NCBI GenBank assembly: GCA_013322215.1
Contig: JAAMEZ010000031.1
Location: forward strand, 1-39,409
Length of the DNA stretch: 39,409 nt
Direction of reading: 5' to 3'
DNA from: Martinezella rhizogenes
GTDB taxonomy: Bacteria > Pseudomonadota > Alphaproteobacteria > Rhizobiales > Rhizobiaceae
Part shown: piece after piece, positions 1-7,872 of the stretch
Layout of the letters: the number at the start of each line of letters is the position of its first letter
Position numbering within the stretch: position 1 is the first letter of the stretch
The notes under the pieces: model-generated
What the model was told of the DNA's origin: nothing
Databases searched by the model: none
Seen by the model: only the letters and a program-made list of their open reading frames with translations
Program-made: the position numbers and the translations under genes

Positions 1-4
1 AAAA

Positions 5-94
5 TGGCCGGCTTCAAATCGGAATGCTGGCCGGAATGAAATCGGAATGACTGGCCGGCTTCAAATCGGAATCGATGGCCGGCTTCATCGGAAT
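5..94. repeat. IS21-type terminal repeat cluster (element end)
   Basis: Four tandem copies of a unit of about 24 bases each begin with TGGCCGG (at 5, 28, 52 and 76) and each contain TCGGAAT (at 19, 42, 66 and 88). The last unit is two bases shorter. Multiple short repeats of this kind are what I know from the ends of IS21-family (istA/istB) elements in rhizobia, where they serve as transposase binding sites. The transposase genes would lie before position 1, so the family assignment rests on the repeats alone. The repeats interrupt an AraC-type regulator gene on the minus strand. Confidence 0.6.
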
Positions 95-386
95 ATGCAA
101 ATTGGCCTGGTATCGTCCTAGACTCACGGTCATCTTGCGTGACGAATCCCTGACCTGCCAACTGGAATGCAACCAGCACGACCTCCTGATGATCGGTGCG
201 GACATGATGCCTCGTGCGCTCTGTCAATTGGCTCGTGGAGTCCACAAGGCTTAGACTATGGGTTCCGGGAATAAACTCGACGACTCTCCCATAAAAATCG
301 CGCGCATCACTCTTGCTCTCAAGTCGAACGTAGGTCGACCAGAGCTGTTCTCTCCACACCGATAGCGTATCCGCGTCCTGAAACAT
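95..386 (-). pseudogene. AraC-type regulator, N-terminal fragment cut by the IS end
   Basis: Reading the minus strand from ATG at 386 gives about 97 residues without a stop: it starts MFQDADTLSVWREQLW, continues through FIPGTHSLSLVD and VVLVAFQLAGQGFVTQDD, and reaches RTIPGQFAYSDEAG. This is the layout of the N-terminal ligand-binding domain of AraC regulators of the AraC_binding_2 type: a Trp-Arg near the start, a beta-rich core, a G-x-G-x-V-x-Q-D-x-R-E stretch and a PGxFA turn. The frame then runs into the IS21-type repeats and stays open to the window edge, so the C-terminal helix-turn-helix part is missing here. The gene is divergent from the nitrilase genes, 178 bases away, so it was probably their regulator (AraC-type NitR controls a nitrilase gene in Rhodococcus). 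The domain call is from pattern memory; the truncation is directly visible. Confidence 0.6.
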
Positions 387-564
387 CCCTACAAACTCAC
401 GGCACTTATGTGGCTGCTGTCACGAGCATCTCAATATCAAGCAAGAAACATGCCGCAGCAATGCAGATGGCCATGTGAGACAAGGATTGCGGCCCTTAAG
501 ACCAAGCGCTCCGCAGTCCGTTGTGCGATGCCTATAGGGTCAAGGGGAGCAAAGAGAGGGCCAC

Positions 565-1539
565 ATGGTCAAAATAGCGTACAAAGTTGCTGCTGTGCAA
601 GCAGCACCGGAATTTCTGGATATCGCAAAGGGTGTCGACAAGGCGATCTCGCTCATCGAGGAAGCAGCCCGGAACGGCGCCTCGCTTGTTGCCTTCCCTG
701 AAGTCTGGCTTCCTGGTTACCCCTGGTGGATCTGGCTGGATTCGCCGGCCTGGGGAATGCAGTTTGTTGGTCAATATTTCGCCAACGCTATGGAAGTCGG
801 CGACGCGCACTACGAGCGGCTGCGCGAGGCGGCCGCGATCAATGCTATCCACGTCGTCATGGGTTTCACGGAACGGGCAGGAGGAAGCCTATACATCGCT
901 CAGGCGATCTTCAGCGACAAGGGTGAAATCATTGCCAACCGTCGCAAGCTCAAGCCCACCCATGCGGAACGGACAGTCTTTGGCGAGGGTGACGGATCGC
1001 ATATCGCCGTCCACACAACGGAACTTGGGCGTTTGGGTGCGCTTTGCTGCGCGGAGCACATCCAGCCGCTCTCAAAATATGCAATGTTCTCACAAAATGA
1101 GCAGATCCATATCGCAAGCTGGCCAAGCTTCTCTGTTTATCGGGGCGCGGCCTTTCAATTGAGCGCCGAAGCAAATCTCGCTGCCAGCCAGGTTTATGCG
1201 CTTGAAGGGCAGTGCTACGTGCTTGCGCCGTGTGCGCTTGTCTCCAAGGCGATGATAGAGATGCTGGTGGACACTCCCTCGAAGCAGAATCTGCTTCTTG
1301 AAGGCGGAGGTTTCACGATGATCTTCGGTCCCGATGGTGCGCCCCTAGCCAAGGCAATTCCCGAAAATGAGGAGGGTGTGATGTATGCTGAAGTGGACCT
1401 CGGGTTCATCGGGGTAGCGAAAGCTGCCTATGACCCGGTTGGCCACTATTCTCGCCCGGATGTTCTCCGCCTCCTGTTCAACCGGAATGGACAACAGCGT
1501 GTCCATCCTTTCGAGACGGACTACACAGAAATCGAATAA
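565..1539 (+). CDS. Nitrilase, arylacetonitrilase type
   Basis: A 324-residue carbon-nitrogen hydrolase that should hydrolyse a nitrile to the acid and ammonia in the cytoplasm; no signal peptide is seen. The catalytic triad is visible: E46 in FPEVWLPGYP, K128 in RRKLKPTHAER and C162 in GALCCAEHIQPL. Most nitrilases have Trp directly after the catalytic Cys. Here it is Ala, and the residue before is a second Cys, giving C-C-A-E-H. I recall the same combination (Cys163-Cys164-Ala165) from the arylacetonitrilase of Pseudomonas fluorescens EBC191, which acts on mandelonitrile and also forms the amide. The ATG at 565 follows AGAGGG at normal distance. It is followed by a second nitrilase gene 72 bases on and lies upstream of a mandelate operon, so mandelonitrile or another 2-arylacetonitrile is the natural guess. 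Substrate is inferred; family is certain. Confidence 0.9.
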   Translation: MVKIAYKVAAVQAAPEFLDIAKGVDKAISLIEEAARNGASLVAFPEVWLPGYPWWIWLDSPAWGMQFVGQYFANAMEVGDAHYERLREAAAINAIHVVMGFTERAGGSLYIAQAIFSDKGEIIANRRKLKPTHAERTVFGEGDGSHIAVHTTELGRLGALCCAEHIQPLSKYAMFSQNEQIHIASWPSFSVYRGAAFQLSAEANLAASQVYALEGQCYVLAPCALVSKAMIEMLVDTPSKQNLLLEGGGFTMIFGPDGAPLAKAIPENEEGVMYAEVDLGFIGVAKAAYDPVGHYSRPDVLRLLFNRNGQQRVHPFETDYTEIE

Positions 1540-1611
1540 CGCGACGGCTACGGATTGGCTGCCTTAAAGGTTGTCAATCCGAGTTCGCTTCTCAAAAGCA
1601 TGAGAACACAA

Positions 1612-2706
1612 ATGGATATTTCAAGACGACAAATGCTGGGGGCATCTGCCGCCGCTCTTTATCTTACTCGTCTGGCACAGGATGTGCGTGCTGCGGACGC
1701 GGCGCAATCCGCATCCGGACATGCTTTGCCGGGAAATCGCCTGACGGAGGAGTTCAAGGTTGCCGCCGTACAGGCAGAAGCGGTCTACCTTGATCTCAAA
1801 GGCGGCGTCGACAAGTCGATCCGCTTGATCGGAGAAGCTGCGAGTGCCGGAGCCAAACTTATTGCCTTCCCGGAATTATGGCTGCCCGGGTATCCGTTCG
1901 GTCATGAATCGGAACAATGGAAGAAGGCCCATTTGAAGCAATACGTCGCCAACTCGCTGCAGATAGGCAGTGAGGAATGGCGGCTACTATTGGAGGCAGC
2001 CGCACGTGAGAAAATTTTCGTGTCGCTTGGGTACAGCGAGCTGGAAGGTGATTACCTCTATATGGGACAGGCTTTGATCGGGGCAGATGGCAGCCCTGTA
2101 CAAATCCGTCGCAAGCTTCGCCCATCTGGTGGCGAAAGAACTGTATGGAGTGACGGCGATGCGTCGGGCCTGAGGGTCTACCAGACAGAGATCGGTCGCG
2201 TTGGCTCGCTTAGTTGCTGGGAGCATATGCATCCGCAAATGACTTATATCCTCCAGTCACAGATGGAACACATCCATATCGGCGCTTGGCCCATACTGCC
2301 GGAGGCCAACGGGTTCAATTGGGCCGGCCCTGCAGTCAATCTCGCCGCGGCGCGTTACTACGCGACAATTACCGGCGCTGTCACAATCGTCCCGTGCAGC
2401 ATCGTGGGCGACGAAGCATATTCGAGATTTCAGGAAATCCCCGCGAGCAGATGGGTGCCCAAGGGGGGTGGCCACGCCAGAATATATCGGGGCAATGGAG
2501 CTGAAATTGGAAATCTAATCCCGCACGAAAAGGAGGGTCTGGTAATGGCTACAGTCGACCCTCGAGCATTCTCGCCGAAGACGGAGGATTCCAGCGGAGA
2601 GTTTTCCTATGGAGTTCTGCAGTTCATCCTTGAAAACTATCCTGGGCCGCGAGTTCCGGACAAGGAGCATGGCAGCAAGAATCTGGTGGCGATAGGCTCT
2701 CTCTGA
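1612..2706 (+). CDS. Nitrilase with a twin-arginine export signal
   Basis: A 364-residue nitrilase superfamily enzyme. The triad is E88 in FPELWLPGYP, K168 in RRKLRPSGGER and C202 in SLSCWEHMHP, this time with the usual Trp after Cys. The N-terminus reads MDISRRQMLGASAAALYL and ends in VRA before AADA, which fits a Tat signal (S-R-R-x-M-L, hydrophobic stretch, A-x-A-like cleavage near residue 27). The nitrilase core starts near residue 47. In-frame starts also exist at 1600 (ATG) and 1555 (TTG). The ATG at 1612 is preferred because it places the twin arginines at residues 5-6 and has TGAGA upstream, though no start has a strong ribosome site. Exported nitrilases are unusual; most are cytoplasmic. 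It probably shares a transcript with the preceding nitrilase. The substrate is not known from sequence, but an aromatic nitrile fits the context. Confidence 0.88.
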   Translation: MDISRRQMLGASAAALYLTRLAQDVRAADAAQSASGHALPGNRLTEEFKVAAVQAEAVYLDLKGGVDKSIRLIGEAASAGAKLIAFPELWLPGYPFGHESEQWKKAHLKQYVANSLQIGSEEWRLLLEAAAREKIFVSLGYSELEGDYLYMGQALIGADGSPVQIRRKLRPSGGERTVWSDGDASGLRVYQTEIGRVGSLSCWEHMHPQMTYILQSQMEHIHIGAWPILPEANGFNWAGPAVNLAAARYYATITGAVTIVPCSIVGDEAYSRFQEIPASRWVPKGGGHARIYRGNGAEIGNLIPHEKEGLVMATVDPRAFSPKTEDSSGEFSYGVLQFILENYPGPRVPDKEHGSKNLVAIGSL

Positions 2707-2869
2707 AGATGATGCTGATGCTCATTCAGAAGTCTATGCCGGCTTGTGCTTTCAAGACGCCGTTTTGCTTATGCCTGCCACCAGTATATATGCCTCTGAC
2801 GTCCGGCGTCTGTTCTGCCCTCTCGATCGACCACCGCGGATAATATCAATTCTTTTCGTCCGAAATAGA

Positions 2870-3760
2870 CTATAGGCCTTGCAGACATGATTTCAGAATC
2901 TCGCGTAGCCAGGCCTGAGCCTCGATCTCGCCATCTGTCTCTCTCCAATGCAACCTGACTTCAAATTCAGGGATCGGAAGAGGAATTGTGCAATATTTAA
3001 CCATACCGCTACTCGCGAACATGTGGGCCGTGCGAGATGGAAGTGTCGCGAGCAACTCGGTTTTCGCGACGATGTCGTGAAGGCCAGTGAAGTGAGGCAA
3101 TCGCAGGGAAACCTGTCGGGCCGCACCAATCGCCCGAATCTGATCCTCGACTTGACGATGCCCGGAATGGGACGAAACGACGATATGCCCTTCGGATAAA
3201 TATTGCTCAAGGGAGACTTGGTCGCGAATTCGCGGATGCCGGGCGCTAACAAGGCAAACGTAGTGCTCTTGGAAGATGGGCTCTGAGCGAGATTGCACTT
3301 TTGCACTTGTGGAATTGAAGATCGCCGCATCTATTTTGCCGGTCGCAAACCAGTCATCCAGTTTCTCGACTTCAAGTTCGACAACCTCGATGCCGACTTT
3401 TGGCGCCTCCTGGCTTAGGCGCGGCAAAATGTGCGGCAAAAATGTCATTTCGCCCAGGTCGGAGAATGCTAATTTGAAAACTTGATTGGAAGACTTCGGA
3501 TCGAAGTTCCACCGACTGGCTATGGCGGTTTCAATCTCTGAAAGAGCTGATCGAAAAATACCGTACATCCGTTCGGCTACAAAGGTCGGCTTCATGCCGT
3601 CGCGGGTGCGGGTGAAGAGCGTATCGTCCAGCATATCCCTCAAGCGGCTCAAGGCGTGACTCACCGACGGTTGTGTAAGGTTGAGCTTGACAGCCGCCCC
3701 GCTGACACTCTCCGTCTCGTAGATCGCGATGAACGCACGGATTAAATTTAGGTCAGTCAT
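2870..3760 (-). CDS. LysR-family regulator, NodD-like, of the mdl operon
   Basis: A 296-residue LysR-type regulator with the winged helix-turn-helix at residues 1-60 (LNLIRAFIAIYETESVSGAAVKLNLTQ, then SVSHALSRLRDMLDDTLFTR) and a NodD/LinR-like periplasmic-binding-fold effector domain after about residue 90. It starts with ATG at 3760 behind GGAGAGG. It is divergent from mdlC, and a 39-base perfect palindrome lies between them, 18 bases from its own start. This arrangement is the standard one for a LysR protein that activates the neighbouring operon and represses itself. The effector is probably mandelate or benzoylformate (inference). It converges with the exported nitrilase gene, with 163 bases and no clear terminator between them. 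Confidence 0.9.
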   Translation of the reverse strand: MTDLNLIRAFIAIYETESVSGAAVKLNLTQPSVSHALSRLRDMLDDTLFTRTRDGMKPTFVAERMYGIFRSALSEIETAIASRWNFDPKSSNQVFKLAFSDLGEMTFLPHILPRLSQEAPKVGIEVVELEVEKLDDWFATGKIDAAIFNSTSAKVQSRSEPIFQEHYVCLVSARHPRIRDQVSLEQYLSEGHIVVSSHSGHRQVEDQIRAIGAARQVSLRLPHFTGLHDIVAKTELLATLPSRTAHMFASSGMVKYCTIPLPIPEFEVRLHWRETDGEIEAQAWLREILKSCLQGL

Positions 3761-3778
3761 TGCCTCTCCATCGTTCTC

Positions 3779-3817
3779 TTTGATTACAATATAGAGGGAA
3801 TCTATATTGTAATCAAA
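3779..3817. promoter_or_regulatory. Large palindromic operator between lysR and mdlC
   Basis: Two perfectly complementary 17-base arms (3779-3795, TTTGATTACAATATAGA, and 3801-3817) are separated by GGGAA. The centre contains T(3792)-N11-A(3804), the consensus core of a LysR-type binding site. It sits 18 bases before the lysR start and 62 before mdlC, so it can overlap both promoters. Downstream on the plus strand, TAATAAT at 3834-3840 is a possible -10 with no good -35, as expected for an activator-dependent promoter. The palindrome is seen directly; its role is inferred from position. Confidence 0.75.
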
Positions 3818-3867
3818 ACAATCGCGATTTGACTAATAATTGTTTTAGTTTTGACTGCCTTCAAACG

Positions 3868-3874
3868 AAGGAGG
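3868..3874 (+). promoter_or_regulatory. Shine-Dalgarno site that sets a TTG start for mdlC
   Basis: AAGGAGG lies 5 bases before TTG at 3880 and only 2 before GTG at 3877; the in-frame TTG at 3829 has no such site. Starting at 3880 makes the catalytic residues S26, E47 and H70 fall at the same numbers as in Pseudomonas putida benzoylformate decarboxylase. Confidence 0.75.
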
Positions 3875-3879
3875 TTGTG

Positions 3880-5463
3880 TTGAAGACAGTCAGAGAGGCA
3901 ACATATGAATTGCTCAGGAGCGTTGGTCTGACCACCGTTTTCGGCAACCCAGGCTCGAATGAGCTGCCGTTCCTGAACGGCTTTCCGGCCGACTTCCGTT
4001 ATATCCTTGGCCTCCATGAAGGAGTTGTCGTGGGGATGGCGGACGGGTACGCGCAGGCGACGGGCAACGCCTCGCTTGTCAATCTCCATTCGGCAGCCGG
4101 CACGGGCAACGGCATGGGGGCTCTCGCGAACGCTTGGAACTCGCATACCCCAATTATCGTCACCGCCGGGCAGCAAACACGCGCTATGATCGGGGCGGAG
4201 CCACTGCTGGCCAACGTCGACGCCGCGATGCTTCCGCGGCCTCTTGTAAAGTGGAGTTACGAGCCCGCGAGTGCCTCGGAAGTTCCGCATGCCTTCAGTC
4301 GTGCGTATCACATTGCTGAGCTTCCGGCCAAGGGACCGGTATATCTCTCTATCCCTTACAATGATTGGGAGCAGCCCGCCGGGCCTTTCTCGGATGCAGT
4401 CAATATGCGAAAGGTCGAGGCCGCCGGAATGCCGGACGAACATCGGTTGGCCGCGCTCCTCGATAGGATTGCGTCGGCGCGCAATCCGGTCATCGTGCTA
4501 GGGCCCGACGTAGATGCTGCGCGCGCCAACAGTTATGCGGTTACTCTCGCGGAGAAAATCGCCGCTCCGGTATGGGTTGCTCCCTCCGCGCCGCGTTGTC
4601 CTTTCCCAACGACCCACCAGAATTTTCGTGGATTGCTGCCGGCGGGTATTGCCTCGATCTCGCGCCTATTGAGTGGGCACGACCTTATTCTGGTCTTCGG
4701 CGCACCGGTGTTTCGATATCATCAATACGATCCTGGTGCCTGGCTCCCCGAAGGCGCGAGCCTTATCTCTGTGACCTGTGATGCTCTTGAGGCCGCTCGG
4801 GCGCCCATGGGTGATGCAATTGTTGGCGACGTTGGAGGTGTATTGAAGCGCCTTTGCGAGCGCGTGGTTGCGGGCGCGCGCGCCGACCTCGAGGCATTGC
4901 CACGCCCAGAAAGGGCACCAGCGAGCGGTGGCGCGCTACTGCCTGAAGCAGTTTTTGACATACTCGACGATCTTGCACCGGAAAACGCTATCTACCTGAA
5001 TGAGTCAACATCAACAACGGCTGCACTTTGGGAGCGCCTCCGGATGCGCCAGCCCGGAAGCTACTACTTCGCCGCCGCCGGCGGTCTTGGATTTGCGATG
5101 CCTGCCTCTGTCGGCGTCCAGCTTGCAGAACCAGAACGGCGTGTTATCGCCATCATTGGCGACGGATCTGCCAACTATGGCATTCAGGCGCTTTGGACCG
5201 CGGCGCAATATAAGATTCCCACGATTTTTATCATCATGAAAAATGGCACCTACGGTGCGCTTCGCTGGTTTGCCGGAGTGTTGAAGGTCGAAAACGTTCC
5301 CGGTCTCGATGTGCCGGACATCGACTTCCAGGCACTCGCTACGGGTTACGGCGTAAAGGCGCATCGAGCCGGAAATGCGGAAGAATTCGAGCATGCACTG
5401 ACGGAAGCCCTGTCCTCGGATACCCCTATCCTGATCGAGGTTTTGACCAAGCACGGAGGTTGA
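3880..5463 (+). CDS. mdlC: Benzoylformate decarboxylase
   Basis: A 527-residue thiamine-diphosphate enzyme that decarboxylates benzoylformate to benzaldehyde; the P. putida enzyme has 528 residues. Known active-site residues are all present: S26 in FGNPGS, E47 in LHEG, H70 in NLHS, and the His corresponding to H281 in VFRYHQYDPG. The C-terminal diphosphate/Mg2+ motif is GDGSANYGIQALWTAAQY followed by MKNGTYGALR. The order is the usual one: N-terminal PYR domain, a middle domain, and a C-terminal PP domain. Translation starts at a TTG codon behind AAGGAGG. It is the first gene of the mdlC-mdlB-mdlA operon and ends 4 bases before mdlB. The upstream LysR palindrome probably controls it. Confidence 0.95.
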   Translation: MKTVREATYELLRSVGLTTVFGNPGSNELPFLNGFPADFRYILGLHEGVVVGMADGYAQATGNASLVNLHSAAGTGNGMGALANAWNSHTPIIVTAGQQTRAMIGAEPLLANVDAAMLPRPLVKWSYEPASASEVPHAFSRAYHIAELPAKGPVYLSIPYNDWEQPAGPFSDAVNMRKVEAAGMPDEHRLAALLDRIASARNPVIVLGPDVDAARANSYAVTLAEKIAAPVWVAPSAPRCPFPTTHQNFRGLLPAGIASISRLLSGHDLILVFGAPVFRYHQYDPGAWLPEGASLISVTCDALEAARAPMGDAIVGDVGGVLKRLCERVVAGARADLEALPRPERAPASGGALLPEAVFDILDDLAPENAIYLNESTSTTAALWERLRMRQPGSYYFAAAGGLGFAMPASVGVQLAEPERRVIAIIGDGSANYGIQALWTAAQYKIPTIFIIMKNGTYGALRWFAGVLKVENVPGLDVPDIDFQALATGYGVKAHRAGNAEEFEHALTEALSSDTPILIEVLTKHGG

Positions 5464-5467
5464 TCCG

Positions 5468-6622
5468 ATGGGAAAATCCATCAAAGTCGAGGACTACCGA
5501 CACCTCGCCCGCCGCCGCCTGCCAAAGATGGTTTTTGACTATCTTGATGGTGGCGCGGAGGATGAATACGGGTTGCGGCATAACCGCGATGTGTTCCTGG
5601 ACTGGCATTTCAAACCGTCTCGATTGATTGACGTCAGCCGGCGGGATCTAACTGTTGAATTGTTCGGACAGCGGTATCCGTTGCCGTTCATGATCGGCCC
5701 TACGGGGCTTAACGGAATTTTCCGGCCAAAAGGCGATTTGCTCCTTGCTCAGGCGGCGGCAAGATTGGGCATTCCCTTCGTTCTGTCCACGGCCTCAAAC
5801 TTGACAATTGAAGAGGTCGCGTCCAACTGCGACGGTGAACTCTGGTTTCAGCTCTATGTTGTACGTCGGGATCTTGCCAACTCTTTGACCGACCGAGCAC
5901 TGGCCGCAGGCTACAAGACCCTTGTTCTGACCACCGACGTTACCGTCAATGGGTACAGGGAACGCGACATGCGCAGTGGCTTTGGTCTACCGCTCCGCTA
6001 CACCCCAAAGGTCATCCTCGATGGTCTTCGCCATCCTGCTTGGTCGCTCGATCTCATGAGGACGGGCGTCCCGCAGCTGGCCAATTTCAGAGGCGCGGCC
6101 GCCGCAACCCCGCAAGCCCAGGCCGCCCTGATGAGCCGGCAGATGGATGCCAGTTTCAGTTGGGAAGATCTGGCAAGACTGCGTGATCGCTGGCCTCATC
6201 GGCTCCTCGTCAAGGGGATCCTGCGCTCGGAGGACGCACAAAAGTGCGTTGAGCTTGGTGCTGACGGCGTTATCCTTTCCAATCATGGGGGGCGGCAGGT
6301 CGATAGCTGCCTTTCACCCATGGAGGTTCTTTCCCAGACGGCGCGACTCGTGACGAAGCCAATCCTGATCGACAGTGGTTTCAGACGCGGTGGCGAAATC
6401 GTCAAGGCCTTGGCGCTTGGTGCGAAGATAGTCCTGTTGGGACGGGCAACCCTCTATGGACTTGCCGCCCGAGGCGAGCCTGGTATCGACGACGTGCTGT
6501 CGATCCTCCGCACTGAAATTGATCGGACACTCGCGCTTATCGGCTGCAATTCTGTCGTTCAACTCTCCTCGGACTTCTTGGTTCCGACATTCGGCAGACA
6601 CAACGAGGAAAAACGTTCATGA
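5468..6622 (+). CDS. mdlB: (S)-Mandelate dehydrogenase
   Basis: A 384-residue FMN-dependent alpha-hydroxyacid dehydrogenase that oxidises (S)-mandelate to benzoylformate and passes electrons to the respiratory chain. The N-terminus (VEDYRHLARRRLPKMVFDYL, then GGAEDEYGLRHNRD) closely follows P. putida MdlB. Active-site residues are Y25, the IGPTGLNG loop near 77, the TTDVTVNGYRERD region at 155-167, and H273/R276 in SNHGGRQ. The internal stretch at about 177-210, with the hydrophobic pattern of the MdlB membrane-anchoring segment, is kept, so the protein should sit on the inner face of the membrane. The start ATG at 5468 follows GGAGGTTGATCCG. Its stop overlaps the mdlA start, so the two are translationally coupled. 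L-lactate dehydrogenase is the alternative family member, but operon context favours mandelate. Confidence 0.95.
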   Translation: MGKSIKVEDYRHLARRRLPKMVFDYLDGGAEDEYGLRHNRDVFLDWHFKPSRLIDVSRRDLTVELFGQRYPLPFMIGPTGLNGIFRPKGDLLLAQAAARLGIPFVLSTASNLTIEEVASNCDGELWFQLYVVRRDLANSLTDRALAAGYKTLVLTTDVTVNGYRERDMRSGFGLPLRYTPKVILDGLRHPAWSLDLMRTGVPQLANFRGAAAATPQAQAALMSRQMDASFSWEDLARLRDRWPHRLLVKGILRSEDAQKCVELGADGVILSNHGGRQVDSCLSPMEVLSQTARLVTKPILIDSGFRRGGEIVKALALGAKIVLLGRATLYGLAARGEPGIDDVLSILRTEIDRTLALIGCNSVVQLSSDFLVPTFGRHNEEKRS

Positions 6623-7695
6623 TGAAGATCACCGCTATTCGCTCGCGTCCGGTGCTCGTCCCTCTCGAGTTCCCGATCAGAACAGCGTCCGGTACAGTTT
6701 CTGCTTCTCCGTTGGTACTGATCGACCTGTTCACCGACGCCGGCATTATCGGGCATGCTTACATCTTCGGCTATACACCGTTGACCCTACAGCCTTTAGT
6801 CGCCCTGTTAGACAATCTTGCGGGCACGATCATTGGCCAATCCGTTGCGCCCCGGGCCCTTGAGGAACGTCTTCGGCGAAGCTTTTGCCTGCTCGGGTAC
6901 ACTGGTTTGATGCGTATGGCTCTGGCCGGCATCGAGATGGCCGCCTGGGACGCGTTTGCGAAAGAGCAGCGAATGCCTCTCGTTCGGTTGATCGGAGGGG
7001 AGCCGCGACCAATTCAGGCTTATGACAGCCACAGCATGGACGGAGAGGTCTTGGCGGTGGAGAGGGCCGTTCGCTCCGCCAAGGCGGGCTTTCGCGGCAT
7101 CAAGACAAAGATTGGCTATGCTTCCTTTGCAGAGGAGCTCACCGTCATTCGGGCGATCCGGTCCGCAGTCGGCCCTCAGTTCGAAATCATGGTGGATTAC
7201 AATCAGGCCCTCTCGGTACCTGAAGCCATAACCCGAGGACGCGCCCTTGCGGAAGAAGGTATAACGTGGATCGAAGAGCCTACTCTCCAACACGATTATG
7301 ATGGACACGGGCAAATCACCCGAGCACTGACCACGTCGGTTCAAATGGGCGAAAATTGGTTTGGGCCTGAAGAAATGATGCTCTCCGTAAAGGCCGGCGC
7401 GAGCAACCTAGCCATGGTGGACGTCATGAAAATCGGCGGCGTGTGCGGATGGATGAAGGCCAGTGCGATTGCCGAGCAGCACGGGTTGCCGCTCTCGAGC
7501 CATCTATTTCAGGAAATCAGTGTACATCTCCTGGCTGCGTCGCCAACCGCACACCGATTAGAGCATATGGATATTGCCGGTTCTGTTCTGTTGCAAGGGA
7601 TGACAATCCAGGATGGCTTTGCGTTGGCCTCGGAAGAACCGGGAACAGGCGTTGCTTGGCAGGAAGACGCAGTTGCACAATTCTTGATTGCCTAA
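6619..7695 (+). CDS. mdlA: Mandelate racemase
   Basis: A 358-residue enolase-superfamily enzyme interconverting (R)- and (S)-mandelate; P. putida MdlA has 359. Every catalytic residue has a match, offset by two: K162 and K164 (IKTKIGY), D193 (VDYNQ), E219 (IEEPT), E245 (MGENW), D268 (VDVMKIGG), H295 (SSHLFQE) and E315 (HRLEHMDIAG). The pair KxK plus His-Asp marks true racemases of this subgroup rather than other acid-sugar dehydratases. The start overlaps the mdlB stop (ATGATGA), with a second ATG one codon later. With it the operon can use either enantiomer. No terminator is apparent in the 177 bases before the next gene. Confidence 0.96.
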   Translation: MMKITAIRSRPVLVPLEFPIRTASGTVSASPLVLIDLFTDAGIIGHAYIFGYTPLTLQPLVALLDNLAGTIIGQSVAPRALEERLRRSFCLLGYTGLMRMALAGIEMAAWDAFAKEQRMPLVRLIGGEPRPIQAYDSHSMDGEVLAVERAVRSAKAGFRGIKTKIGYASFAEELTVIRAIRSAVGPQFEIMVDYNQALSVPEAITRGRALAEEGITWIEEPTLQHDYDGHGQITRALTTSVQMGENWFGPEEMMLSVKAGASNLAMVDVMKIGGVCGWMKASAIAEQHGLPLSSHLFQEISVHLLAASPTAHRLEHMDIAGSVLLQGMTIQDGFALASEEPGTGVAWQEDAVAQFLIA

Positions 7696-7872
7696 TCCAA
7701 ACTACGCAAAACGCTTGTAATCGGCGCAATGAGTATGCCTAAAAGGTATGGAACAATACTCGGCATGGCATTGATACAGGTGCCTTCAGGATGGAAGCTA
7801 GGAGGCTAGCGAACTGCATATGTGGGCTGTAGCACCACAGTCATTTGCAGGTTCCTTTGGGAGGAGGAGCAA

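Noticed and set aside
5..94. Short regular repeats resembling a CRISPR array
   Set aside because: The spacing of about 24 bases leaves no room for spacers, and the units are nearly identical throughout; an IS21-type end explains them.
2707..2869. Possible terminator between the second nitrilase and the convergent LysR gene
   Set aside because: I found no stem longer than a few bases and no T-run in the gap.
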